A stretch of DNA of 64,000 nt from Bacillota bacterium (GTDB lineage Bacteria > Bacillota > Clostridia > Christensenellales > Aristaeellaceae). Both the position numbers and the translations under genes were made by a program. The DNA lies in the NCBI GenBank assembly GCA_023398575.1, contig JAEWSC010000003.1, forward strand, positions 1 through 64,000, read 5' to 3'. Below the pieces are notes generated by a model. The model saw only the letters and a list, made by a program, of their open reading frames with translations, searched no databases and was not told the DNA's origin. This document shows, one piece after another, positions 1 through 8,019 of this stretch (the first letter of the stretch is position 1; each line of letters begins with the position of its first letter).

Positions 1-69
1 TCGTACATCCTCGATGCTTTTGCATTGCCCGGACAGCATCTCTGCCAGTGCCTGTTCCTTTTCGTGCAT
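1..69 (-). CDS. 5' end of an unidentified gene (partial)
   Basis: An ATG on the minus strand at 69-67 follows a GAGGGG ribosome site and opens a frame that runs off the window edge after 23 residues (MHEKEQALAEMLSGQCKSIE and onward). The short acidic helix ending in an S-x-E-D-V segment resembles the extreme N-terminus of some IS256-type transposases, but 23 residues are too few to assign a family. Only the start and its ribosome site are supported. Confidence 0.4.
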   Translation of the reverse strand, partial: MHEKEQALAEMLSGQCKSIEDVR

Positions 70-164
70 GGAAACATCCCCTCTCTTGGTTATTGTTCCC
101 ATTTACACGGAAATATGTACACTCTCAAAGCAAACAAAAAACCCACCTTCATAGGTGAGTTTGC

Positions 165-241
165 TGGTGGCTACGGTAGAATTCGAATCTACGACACTTC
201 GGGTATGAACCGAATGCTCTGGCCAGCTGAGCTACGTAGCC
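165..241 (-). tRNA. tRNA-Met (anticodon CAT), elongator
   Basis: The reverse complement folds as a 77-nt cloverleaf. The acceptor arm is GGCTACG/CGTAGCC with an encoded 3' CCA, the anticodon stem TTCGG/CCGAA encloses loop TTCATAC (CAT anticodon), and the T loop is TTCGAAT. The acceptor is fully paired, so this is the elongator rather than the initiator. It lies four bases from the initiator tRNA, and both probably come from one minus-strand transcript. Confidence 0.93.
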
Positions 242-245
242 ATGA

Positions 246-322
<77 letters not shown>

Positions 323-354
323 ATGTGCCGTTTATGGCGGCAAGGAAGATAATA

Positions 355-1179
355 CTATATTTCAGCGCCTTTGTCAACCATATTCGTAAACTTTTCTTCA
401 TTCTGGTGCATTGCGTACGCTGATGCCAAAAATTCCACCATAGCATTTGTGATGTGCCGGTATTCTCTGGAGATGGTAATCACATGCGGCACTTCCTCCA
501 ACCACAGTACTGCCTTTTTCTCACTGCGGATGCCATGCAAAATAATATCCGCACTGTCGGGATGGATGGTATCATCCGCATGAGATTGTATCACCAGCGT
601 TGGGCAGGTTACGGCAAACAGATTCCGTTTTGCCATGCGGATCAAGTGCAGCAAGTCACCAGCCTTATTGGTTGGAAAGCCGGGATATCCATAGTCGTAC
701 TGCTGATCTAGATACTTTTCCCGCTTTGCATCACCACGCCAGTACGTGACCGGCGAAAAAGTAGATGCAAGCCTTGATAGAGAAGCAAATCGGTTTTTCA
801 GTGCCATTGGCGCGGACATGACAATGGCAGATTGGATTTTCATCTGCTGGGCGATCAGCAGCGTCAAAACGCCGCCCATGGAAAGACCGGCGACACTCAC
901 CGAATCACACCGCTCTTTTAGCGTCAATACGCCTTCCTTAGCCGCCTGCAGCCAATCCTGCCAACCTACATGCCGCATATCCTCCATAGTAGTACCATGG
1001 CCAGGCAGGTGTATCCCCAGCACGGTATACCCCTTTTTATGAAGCTCTTCGCCGATTAGCCGCATATGGCCCGCGCTGCCTGTGAAACCGTGCAGCAGCA
1101 AAATTCCATGTTCATTGCCTTCCAGCAAAAAAGGCTGGGCATTTTCATCAGCAAAATCCCGAATGGTGCGCTGTGTCAT
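355..1179 (-). CDS. alpha/beta hydrolase, Est30-like carboxylesterase
   Basis: This 274-residue protein fits the monoacylglycerol lipase / carboxylesterase Est30 group. An oxyanion-hole motif HGFTGS lies near residue 30. The nucleophile elbow GLSMGG places Ser at about 100, Asp about 202 lies in SHADDTIH, and His about 232 lies in VPHVI, completing the triad. There is no signal peptide, so it is cytosolic. The start is the ATG at 1179, preceded by AAGGGGAGGG; a longer reading to 1209 would overlap the spoIIE stop. It lies 29 bases after spoIIE and is probably co-transcribed with it. The natural substrate cannot be told from sequence. Confidence 0.85.
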   Translation of the reverse strand: MTQRTIRDFADENAQPFLLEGNEHGILLLHGFTGSAGHMRLIGEELHKKGYTVLGIHLPGHGTTMEDMRHVGWQDWLQAAKEGVLTLKERCDSVSVAGLSMGGVLTLLIAQQMKIQSAIVMSAPMALKNRFASLSRLASTFSPVTYWRGDAKREKYLDQQYDYGYPGFPTNKAGDLLHLIRMAKRNLFAVTCPTLVIQSHADDTIHPDSADIILHGIRSEKKAVLWLEEVPHVITISREYRHITNAMVEFLASAYAMHQNEEKFTNMVDKGAEI

Positions 1180-1208
1180 GGTATCCCTCCCCTTTCCGCT
1201 TGACATCA

Positions 1209-3590
1209 TTATACGGCATCCGCTATGCTTTGTACAGTTTCAGGGGTACTGTCCACCACCTTGGAGCACAGCACCGCTGTAACCAGCACCGTCATGTCAT
1301 CCTTTGGTACGCCGCCTGCCGCAAGCAAGGCGCTGCGCAGGAGTGCATCAGCCATCCGCTGTGGGTCTTTATATACATTACGCGAAATCGCCCGCTCCAA
1401 AGCCGAAGCATCTGAGTACGCATCCTGTACGCCATCGCTGATCAAAATCAAAATGTCTCCATCACGCAGGCGCATGCGCTGATGGATAGGTACCACCTGC
1501 TCTAATATGCCCAGCGGTAATGCTGCTCCCGCAATAACTTTTACATGTTCACCACGCAAAAGATAAGAGGTACATGCGCCAAGCTTTTCCATTTGTGTTT
1601 CTCCCGACCATAAGTCCACAATGCAAATGTCAACAGTAGCGAACCTGTCGCCGCCAGTGGCCGACAGCATCATACCGTTTACAGCCGTGATTGCTTGATC
1701 TCTGGTGTAGCCGGCGGCCATGCACAGGGATAAAAGTTCCAATGTCTTCTGGCTTTCGCGCCGTGCTTGTTCTCCATGTCCCATGCCGTCTGCCAACCCC
1801 AGCAAGCACATGCCGCCAGGATAATTTTCCTGTATGGTTGCATCACCGCTTACCGTTTGCTCCCCACCATCCTGTTGCATACTGACAGTAGCACTGCCGA
1901 CAATCAGCTCATAGGGTGGTACCTCTTCCAGCAGGAGCTTTCCCCGATCCACAGAAATTTCCCGCACACTCAATTGCAGCTTATCTCGAATGGCCCGAAT
2001 CAGCCTTTCCGGCTGCCATCTGACCAAGGTTAGTCCGTCACCTTCAATGCCGATTTGCAAGTGACCATCCACCTGACGTGCATAGATAAGTTTTCCAGGA
2101 AAGCCTATTTCCCGTATGACTCTTGCAATATCAAAGGCTGCTTTCGCATCGCCTACCGTCTCACCTGTTACTGTTTCAGCCATGCGCCTGACTGCCTGTG
2201 CCATGGCCGTTAGGTGTGTCCTGATCATTTCCCGCTCGTATCTTGACCTTGCCTCCTGCGACTTTTTCTGATGCTTTTCCTTAAGTATACGCGCTGTTGC
2301 CTCTTTTAGCCCATGCAGGCGAATGCAGCCGCAGCCACGAAGCCCTGCCACAGCCTTATCCAGCACCTCTTCGCCCAATTCTGCCTGCTGCAAAACCATC
2401 TGTAGCATAGCTTTGGTTTGAACAAATTTTTCGTCCCAGCAAGCTTTTTTTTCGCCGCAGTTTTTGCAAAATATGGCTGCCATCTGCTCGGCCTCCGGCA
2501 TTTCCTCCTGAGGAACAGCCATCGGCAGCGATTGCGCCATTTTGTCCATAGCGCTCTCCCATCGCCGCATTTGTTCAGATGCAAAAGCGTTCTCCATGCC
2601 TGACCGAACCGGCTGAGCCGAAACAAGCAATGCCTTGACCCGGAATAAAAGCCCTTCGCCAAGTGATAAAAACAACAGGCATCCGGTTACAATCGCTCCG
2701 GTACTCAACACCGTTGTGACTTCCCGAATCAAAAACACTGCCAACAAATCTGCCAGAATAAACAAGCCGCATACCTCCAGGCGTTTTCCGCGGCCCAATA
2801 GAATACCTGCCAAGAGCCCTGCCAGGGATAGCTGTGCCATGACCATGGCACTTTGACCACCAAAGGCTAAGGATGCCCCCGCGATAAGGCCAGCACAGAC
2901 AGACGCGGCACTGCCGGCTACAAATGCCAGACATAATACAACGGTTACCGCCAACGCCTGTCCGATATTTACACTGAACACCTCCAGGTATCCTGTTCCG
3001 GTTAACATGACCATAAAGAACAAAAGACAGCAAAGCTTATCATCCAAGGTAAGGGTATGACGGCTGGTGACCAAGACCCGCACACATTGCCTGAAGGATG
3101 GTGCTGCTACCGCACCCATGAAAAGCCCCGCCCCGCCCAATAGCAGAACCCCAGGCACATGGGTCACTAGGGATGAAAGTAAACGAGGAACCAGCGCCAG
3201 CATCGCCAATAGGGACAGCATTAACTCGCTCCAGTTTTTCCACCAGCGTCCGGTGGCAATCAGTAATAGGCAGCCAACATATTGCCACATATCCAGAGGG
3301 ATATTCCAAAACAGGCGCATGGCAAAAGCAGCTGCGCAACCGACTGCCGGCCAAAGCAGCGGATACCCAGCAGCGCCCAGCGCAATAATCCAGGCCGATG
3401 CAAAAGGTGATGGCACGCGAAAGCATTGAGCAAACGATAAAACAAAAGTTATTGTTGCAAGCAGTGCAGGCACGCCTGCAGCATGCACAAATCCATCGCT
3501 ATACAGCTTCCCCTTTGTCATCAAGTCCACCAGTCGGTTTGGTCTCTTCTGTTTTTCAGCAAATTCCGCCGCTTGTGTTCCGCTGTTCAT
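1209..3590 (-). CDS. spoIIE: stage II sporulation protein E (SpoIIE)
   Basis: SpoIIE is the membrane PP2C phosphatase that dephosphorylates SpoIIAA at the asymmetric septum and so activates sigma-F in the forespore. The 793-residue product (B. subtilis 827) has about ten hydrophobic segments in the first 330 residues, a Cys-containing central region (FCKNCGEKKACWD), and a C-terminal PP2C domain. Metal and catalytic motifs are ADGMGHG at about 600, LISDGVQD near 718 and KDDMTVLV near 763. The start is the ATG at 3590 after GCGGAGGATAAGC. The esterase follows closely. Its presence is strong evidence for an endospore former. Confidence 0.97.
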   Translation of the reverse strand: MNSGTQAAEFAEKQKRPNRLVDLMTKGKLYSDGFVHAAGVPALLATITFVLSFAQCFRVPSPFASAWIIALGAAGYPLLWPAVGCAAAFAMRLFWNIPLDMWQYVGCLLLIATGRWWKNWSELMLSLLAMLALVPRLLSSLVTHVPGVLLLGGAGLFMGAVAAPSFRQCVRVLVTSRHTLTLDDKLCCLLFFMVMLTGTGYLEVFSVNIGQALAVTVVLCLAFVAGSAASVCAGLIAGASLAFGGQSAMVMAQLSLAGLLAGILLGRGKRLEVCGLFILADLLAVFLIREVTTVLSTGAIVTGCLLFLSLGEGLLFRVKALLVSAQPVRSGMENAFASEQMRRWESAMDKMAQSLPMAVPQEEMPEAEQMAAIFCKNCGEKKACWDEKFVQTKAMLQMVLQQAELGEEVLDKAVAGLRGCGCIRLHGLKEATARILKEKHQKKSQEARSRYEREMIRTHLTAMAQAVRRMAETVTGETVGDAKAAFDIARVIREIGFPGKLIYARQVDGHLQIGIEGDGLTLVRWQPERLIRAIRDKLQLSVREISVDRGKLLLEEVPPYELIVGSATVSMQQDGGEQTVSGDATIQENYPGGMCLLGLADGMGHGEQARRESQKTLELLSLCMAAGYTRDQAITAVNGMMLSATGGDRFATVDICIVDLWSGETQMEKLGACTSYLLRGEHVKVIAGAALPLGILEQVVPIHQRMRLRDGDILILISDGVQDAYSDASALERAISRNVYKDPQRMADALLRSALLAAGGVPKDDMTVLVTAVLCSKVVDSTPETVQSIADAV

Positions 3591-3628
3591 GCTTATCCTC
3601 CGCATACAAAGACCTGCATGTTTAAAAC

Positions 3629-3652
3629 AGTATACAGGAATAGAATTCGCCA
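3629..3652 (-). promoter_or_regulatory. candidate spoIIE promoter with Spo0A-box-like site
   Basis: On the minus strand a TATACT -10 lies at 3634-3629, about 40 bases before the spoIIE start. TGGCGAA at 3652-3646 matches the Spo0A box TGNCGAA and sits where a -35 would be. No good TTGACA is present. This arrangement resembles Spo0A-activated sigma-A promoters such as spoIIE and spoIIG of B. subtilis. This is inference from motif and position only. Confidence 0.4.
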
Positions 3653-3695
3653 GCTTGTCGTACCGGCGCGCGAAGAAAAGCCCCTGTAAGCAAAA

Positions 3696-3734
3696 TGTGA
3701 CACAGAAAACGCTATATGCATAGTATGTGTCACA
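3696..3734. repeat. inverted repeat TGTGACACA/TGTGTCACA upstream of spoIIE
   Basis: TGTGACACA (3696-3704) and its exact complement TGTGTCACA (3726-3734) are separated by 21 bases, about 105 bases upstream of the spoIIE start. Each arm is itself nearly palindromic around GTGACAC/GTGTCAC. No T run follows on either strand, so it looks more like a protein-binding pair than a terminator. Confidence 0.45.
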
Positions 3735-3756
3735 GAATATCGCATAACAGTAATAT

Positions 3757-3803
3757 CAAAAACACCAGCCCACAAGCAGTAATGCTGTGTTTGTGGCTGG
3801 TGT
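3757..3803 (-). terminator. terminator of the amino-acid ABC transporter operon
   Basis: The arms ACACCAGCCCACAA (3762-3775) and TTGTGGCTGGTGT (3791-3803) pair with one bulged base. On the minus strand the stem is followed by TTTTT. It lies 30-76 bases after the stop of the last transporter gene. Confidence 0.8.
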
Positions 3804-3832
3804 AATATGTTATGTGGGTAAGTATAAACCTT

Positions 3833-4513
3833 TTATCGAACCAGACCTTTGGCTGCGTTTTCCCGTGAGTTGCGTGCAATCGTTGCGAAAATCAGATTGA
3901 TAAGATAGTATACTGCCGTCACCGTCATATAGATGACGATAATATCTTCCGCAGTTACCATGGAGCGGTGGGCAGCAGCGATTTTGCTAGTGAAAGAAAG
4001 CTCATATGTACCCACCACAGCGCAGAAGGACGTGTCCTTAATCGTAGTAACAAACTGGGATACCAGCGGAGAACGGATACGACGCACCGCCTGTGGAATA
4101 ATCACATACCACAGGCTTCCTATCCAACTGAATCCTTGGGAGTAGGCAGCTTCCCATTGACCCTTACTCACACTGTTCAAGCCTCCACGTACAATCTCTG
4201 CCACTACAGCAGAGGTGAATATCGTCATTGCGGCAATGCCACTTTCCAGGGGAGGCAGTTTTGTCATGAACCGCATGCTGATAATAAAAAGCGTCAAAGG
4301 AATGTTGCGAACAACCTCAATGTAGATGGAAGCCAACTGTGAAAAAAACGGCATTTTGCTTTGCCGCAAAAGCCCCAAAATTGTGCCTAATACAAAGCTT
4401 AAGACAATGGTGGCAGCGGCAATATATAATGTATTTAACAGCCCTTGCCCCAGAAATGACAGTATTTTGACCGTATACACTTTTTGAAAAGCAGCGATCC
4501 ATGCATCAGCCAT
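3833..4513 (-). CDS. amino-acid ABC transporter permease (HisM/GlnP family), second subunit
   Basis: A 226-residue integral membrane permease of the polar amino-acid uptake (PAAT) family. It has about five transmembrane segments and the EAA-loop type sequence QWEAAYSQGFSW...IIPQAVRR that contacts the ATPase. VRNIPLTLFI is also typical. It overlaps the preceding permease gene by 8 bases, so the two are probably translationally coupled and form a heterodimer. Gene order in transcription is ATPase, binding protein, permease, permease. Substrate is likely glutamate, glutamine or a related acid by family and by the neighbouring pathway, but is not proven. Confidence 0.9.
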   Translation of the reverse strand: MADAWIAAFQKVYTVKILSFLGQGLLNTLYIAAATIVLSFVLGTILGLLRQSKMPFFSQLASIYIEVVRNIPLTLFIISMRFMTKLPPLESGIAAMTIFTSAVVAEIVRGGLNSVSKGQWEAAYSQGFSWIGSLWYVIIPQAVRRIRSPLVSQFVTTIKDTSFCAVVGTYELSFTSKIAAAHRSMVTAEDIIVIYMTVTAVYYLINLIFATIARNSRENAAKGLVR

Positions 4514-5156
4514 TGCTCATGCTCCTTTTCTCCAGCCTTCTGGCCAGCAGGGAAATGGGCAGGCAAATGACCAGATATAAGACGCCGGTCAATACAAAAG
4601 TGGGAGCGTATATTAGATTGCTGCCGCTCCAGATATTGGCTGAATACATCAATTCTCCCCCAGCAATAACGGCCATCACAGAAGAATTCTTGATCAAGTT
4701 CACCGCTTGGTTGGTCATGGGCGGCAAACCTATCTTCACCGCCTGTGGCAGCACCACGCGAAACATGCTACCCATAAAGCCAAATCCCTGGCTGGACGCA
4801 GCCTCCATCTGCCCGAAAGGAACTGCTTTGATAGCGCTTGCGACAATATCTGTTGCATAAGCCCCGGTATAAAGCGCCAAGCCAAGTACGCCAATCGTCA
4901 CTGTATCCCAAGTGATACCGATTTTCGGAAAAACGTTGTAGAAAATAAATACCTGCATGACCAAAGGCGTGTTTTGAAAGATTGACATATAGCCGCGGAT
5001 GATCAAATGAGCTATCTTCCACTTACTGCAAAGGATCATGCCTAAAAAAATGCCGATCACAAGGGTCAATACAAGTCCAAGGCCAGATATCAGCAGAGTC
5101 CTGAAAAACCCCTGCAGAAAAAGATGAAAGTCCGAAAAAAGAAACCGCCAGTTCAT
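4506..5156 (-). CDS. amino-acid ABC transporter permease (HisM/GlnP family), first subunit
   Basis: A PAAT-family permease of about 216 residues with the EAA loop (GQMEAASSQGFGFMGSMFRV, then LPQAVK). The frame stays open upstream to a GTG at 5234, but that codon lies inside a strong hairpin. ATGs at 5195 and 5180 have no good ribosome site. The ATG at 5156 (MNWRFLFSDF) gives the N-terminus typical of the family and has an AGGA about 12 bases before it, so it is preferred; the start is uncertain. It pairs with the next gene, whose start it overlaps. Confidence 0.85.
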   Translation of the reverse strand: MNWRFLFSDFHLFLQGFFRTLLISGLGLVLTLVIGIFLGMILCSKWKIAHLIIRGYMSIFQNTPLVMQVFIFYNVFPKIGITWDTVTIGVLGLALYTGAYATDIVASAIKAVPFGQMEAASSQGFGFMGSMFRVVLPQAVKIGLPPMTNQAVNLIKNSSVMAVIAGGELMYSANIWSGSNLIYAPTFVLTGVLYLVICLPISLLARRLEKRSMSNG

Positions 5157-5223
5157 GATGGAAAAAGGTCCTGATTGCATGGTCGTCACATCCATCCCAA
5201 TGAAGTGCACATGAATAGGGAAA

Positions 5224-5251
5224 GTTTCCGCCACCCTAAGATGGCGGAAAC
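5224..5251 (-). promoter_or_regulatory. intercistronic hairpin after the binding-protein gene
   Basis: GTTTCCGCCA and TGGCGGAAAC form a perfect 10-bp stem with an 8-base loop, between the binding-protein stop (5287) and the first permease. Only a poor T-rich stretch follows on the minus strand. Such hairpins often stabilise the upstream binding-protein mRNA or partly terminate, so that binding protein exceeds permease. That role is inferred. Confidence 0.6.
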
Positions 5252-5286
5252 TCGCCTGTCTATTCGCTTAAGCTACCTTTTATGCG

Positions 5287-6165
5287 TTATGGTGTAGGCG
5301 TAGGCGTGGCTGTAGCCAATTCAGCGGCCTTTTCCCACAGCACGTCATAACTGTCTACAACGGTCCAATCCACTGAAACAAGTTCCCATTTGGCCACCAA
5401 TGTATCCAATTCACCGGAAGCACGCATGTCGGCAATCAATGCATTGATTGCGGCATTCAGCTCCAGATTGCCCTTCTTGACAGCGATGCCGTAGGGCTGG
5501 CTGGCGAAGGAATCGGGCAGCAGTGTTACACTATCATCTACATAGCCCATCAGAATTGCCTTATCCACCGAGAAGCAATCGATTCGGCCACTATCCAGCG
5601 CTGCTTTAATATCGGGATAGCTGGGGAACTCAAGGAAATTCAATGTGTATCCCTTTTCAGTTGCAGCTGCTTCCAACGCTGCACGGGTGGTGGCTGCCTG
5701 GGCGACGCCTATGTTTTTGCCGTTTAAATCGGCAAAACCGGCAATTCCGGAATCCTTTTTAACCAGCAGGCCGATAGCATCTACAAAGTAGGGCTTAGAG
5801 AACTCATATTGCAAAATGCGGTCAGGCTTGATTGTAAAGGTTGCGATAATGGCATCCAATTCACCGGTATCCAGCAGCGGACCGCGGGTAGCTGCAGTAA
5901 CAGCGGTAAAAGCCACTGCATTTTCGTCGCCAAGCAGCTTCTTGGCCAGCGCTTTTGCCAAGTCAATTTCCAGGCCCTCAAACTCACCGCCCAATTCCTG
6001 ATAACCGAACTTGGGCACATCGGCCTTTACGCCAACCAACAGCTTGCCGCGTTCGATGATCGCCTTGATGGCAGGATCATCTTTGTTTATTGTGGACTGC
6101 GCCAGCGCAATGGAGGTCATGAATACCATAACAAGCGCCAAAAGAACCGCAAGGAATTTTTTCAT
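5287..6165 (-). CDS. amino-acid ABC transporter substrate-binding protein (SBP family 3)
   Basis: A 292-residue periplasmic-binding-protein type II fold of the glutamate/glutamine/cystine group. GVKADVPKFGY and FEGLEIDLAKALAKKLLG start the domain, and GKNIGVAQAATTRAALE lies in lobe two. The signal peptide (MKKFLAVLLALVMVFMTSIA) ends in ALA-Q with no lipobox cysteine, which is unusual for a Gram-positive binding protein. The C-terminus is a threonine-proline tail ATATPTPTP, also seen at the end of the L,D-transpeptidase at 40.8 kb. It lies between the ATPase and permease genes of the same operon. Confidence 0.92.
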   Translation of the reverse strand: MKKFLAVLLALVMVFMTSIALAQSTINKDDPAIKAIIERGKLLVGVKADVPKFGYQELGGEFEGLEIDLAKALAKKLLGDENAVAFTAVTAATRGPLLDTGELDAIIATFTIKPDRILQYEFSKPYFVDAIGLLVKKDSGIAGFADLNGKNIGVAQAATTRAALEAAATEKGYTLNFLEFPSYPDIKAALDSGRIDCFSVDKAILMGYVDDSVTLLPDSFASQPYGIAVKKGNLELNAAINALIADMRASGELDTLVAKWELVSVDWTVVDSYDVLWEKAAELATATPTPTP

Positions 6166-6185
6166 GGATTTCTCCTCCTCGTTTT

Positions 6186-6914
6186 TTAGTGCAATATCTT
6201 GCCCAGGAACGAGCTGGTGCGCTCGTTGGATGGGCGATGAAACACCTGTTCCGGTGTACCATCTTCCAGTATGTTACCTTCATCCAGGAACAGCACCCGG
6301 TCGGCAATATGCTCGGCAAAATTCATTTCATGGGTTACAAACAGCATGGTAATGTTCCGCTCGGCCACACGCTCCATAATGTCCAGAACTTCCTTGATCA
6401 TTTCCGGGTCCAGCGCTGAGGTGGGCTCATCAAACAGTAAAATCTCCGGATTCATGGTCAATGCCCTGGCGATGGCCACGCGCTGCTGCTGCCCGCCAGA
6501 TAGCTGACTGGGATAAGCGTCACGCTTTTCCAGTATATTTACATCCTTCAAGTGCTTGAGTGCACGCTCCACCACATCATGTTTTCGCTCCCGCTTCAAA
6601 GCGACTGGCGCCATGACCAGGTTTTCCAGTACTGTTTTATGGGGATACAGGTTAAAGTTCTGAAACACCATACCAATGCCTTGGCGCGCCTTATATAGCT
6701 GATGGCTATGCAAACGCCCCATGTCTTTGCCATTTACAACAATCTTGCCGTGGCTGGGCTTTTCAAACAGATTGATGGTACGGAGCAGCGTACTTTTCCC
6801 GCTGCCGCTGGGGCCGATGATCACTGTCTTGGATCCGTCGGGAATCTCCAAATTGATACCCTTTAAAACATGCAGCGGGCCAAACCGTACATGAACATCA
6901 TCAAATTGAATCAT
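6186..6914 (-). CDS. amino-acid ABC transporter ATP-binding protein (GlnQ-like)
   Basis: The ATPase subunit of the importer, 242 residues. Walker A is GPSGSGKST (about 34-42), the Q loop lies in GMVFQNFNLYPH, the signature is LSGGQQQRVAIARAL, Walker B is LLFDEPTSALDP and the switch His lies in FVTHEM. The start is the ATG at 6914 after GAGGAGGGAGATC; an open frame extends upstream to 7043 but runs through the promoter and leader. It is the first gene of the four-gene operon, 20 bases before the binding-protein gene. Confidence 0.95.
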   Translation of the reverse strand: MIQFDDVHVRFGPLHVLKGINLEIPDGSKTVIIGPSGSGKSTLLRTINLFEKPSHGKIVVNGKDMGRLHSHQLYKARQGIGMVFQNFNLYPHKTVLENLVMAPVALKRERKHDVVERALKHLKDVNILEKRDAYPSQLSGGQQQRVAIARALTMNPEILLFDEPTSALDPEMIKEVLDIMERVAERNITMLFVTHEMNFAEHIADRVLFLDEGNILEDGTPEQVFHRPSNERTSSFLGKILH

Positions 6915-7008
6915 TTGATCTCCCTCCTCGGAAAAGCAATGGCGCATCCGTTGATGCTTCCATACAAAAATGGAAGTATGAGCGCCATAACGGGTAAGGA
7001 ATGGTTTT

Positions 7009-7037
7009 ATTATACGCGCCATAATGCAGGATGTCAA
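7009..7037 (-). promoter_or_regulatory. consensus sigma-A promoter of the ABC transporter operon
   Basis: On the minus strand TTGACA (7037-7032) and TATAAT (7014-7009) match consensus exactly with a 17-bp spacer. The leader of about 90 bases contains CTTCCAT/ATGGAAG (7-bp stem) nested within ATGGCGC/GCGCCAT, and the word GCGCCATAA occurs twice about 34 bases apart. These may be a regulator site or leader structure. The rest of 6915-7186 is AT-rich with no gene visible. Confidence 0.8.
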
Positions 7038-7186
7038 TTTCATTTATTCAAAAATACATCAACAAAACATACTATTAGCCAATTTTCAAATCATTGTATA
7101 CAACATTTGAATAATTCAAAATTGATGATTTCGTTTTTTGAGAATAATGACGAATTCTCGCACAAACAGATTTTTTCCACAAAAGA

Positions 7187-7220
7187 GAGAACCCCTGAAA
7201 CATTTGCTTCAGGGGTTCTC
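7187..7220 (-). terminator. terminator of the pxp/D-glutamate operon
   Basis: GAGAACCCCTGAA (7187-7199) and TTCAGGGGTTCTC (7208-7220) form a perfect 13-bp stem with an 8-base loop. A T-rich TCTTTTGT follows on the minus strand. It lies just after the pxpA stop and isolates this operon from the transporter promoter. Confidence 0.88.
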
Positions 7221-7236
7221 ACCAGATAGTCATAAT

Positions 7237-8007
7237 TCATTCAGACAACTGCTGAAGGGGAACCAATTGTACATTGGATGAGATCAGTGCCTCCCGTATC
7301 TTTTGGGCAAATTGCAGGGCATGCTCCCCATCACCATGAATACAGATAGAATCGGCCTTTACAGGCACATCTTTGCCTGTAACCGCTCGCACCTTGCCCT
7401 CGGTCACCATACGTACCACCCTGGCAATTGCTTCTTCCTCGTCGGTAATCATGGCGCCGGGCTTGCTTCTTGCTACCAGCGAACCATCCTCTTCATAGCC
7501 CCTGTCAGCAAACACTTCCTGTGCAGAGGGCAAACCCATTTCTTGTGCTGCACGTATCATTTCACTGCCGGCCAAGGCAAGCAATACCAAGGAGCTATCA
7601 AACTCCCTGATGGACTGGCAGATTGCTTTTGCCAAAGCAGAATCCTTGGCGGCCATATTGTATAGCGCGCCGTGTGGCTTGACATGGCACAGCTTCACAC
7701 CGGCTGCCCGGCAAAACGCCTCCAATGCTCCAATCTGGTAGAGAATATACACCTTTGCCTCTGCAGGTGAAAGCCGCATATCCCTGCGGCCAAAGCCAAT
7801 CAAATCGGGAAAACCCGGATGTGCACCAACCGCCACGCTGTTTGCACGGCAAAGAGCAATGGTCTTTTCCATAACAACTGGATCTGATGCGTGATAACCG
7901 CAAGCTACGTTGGCGGATGTGATATGGGGAATCACTTTATCATCCATGCCCATGACATACGCGCCAAAGCTTTCCCCCAGATCGCAGTTTAAATCAACAC
8001 GGCACAT
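7237..8007 (-). CDS. pxpA: 5-oxoprolinase subunit PxpA (LamB/YcsF family)
   Basis: PxpA works with PxpB and PxpC in ATP-dependent opening of 5-oxo-L-proline to L-glutamate. The 256-residue protein has the family motifs DLNCDLGESFG at the start, ITSANVACGYHASD, GAHPGFPDLIGFGRR, HVKPHGALYN and ICIHGD near the end. The length is usual. The start ATG at 8007 follows GGAGGCGGGATAA. It is the last gene of the operon, 12 bases after the DUF1445 gene, and is followed by a strong terminator. Confidence 0.95.
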   Translation of the reverse strand: MCRVDLNCDLGESFGAYVMGMDDKVIPHITSANVACGYHASDPVVMEKTIALCRANSVAVGAHPGFPDLIGFGRRDMRLSPAEAKVYILYQIGALEAFCRAAGVKLCHVKPHGALYNMAAKDSALAKAICQSIREFDSSLVLLALAGSEMIRAAQEMGLPSAQEVFADRGYEEDGSLVARSKPGAMITDEEEAIARVVRMVTEGKVRAVTGKDVPVKADSICIHGDGEHALQFAQKIREALISSNVQLVPLQQLSE

Positions 8008-8019
8008 TTATCCCGCCTC

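Noticed and set aside
1..69. Assignment of the first partial gene as an IS256 transposase
   Set aside because: Only 23 residues are available; the resemblance is too slight to name the product.
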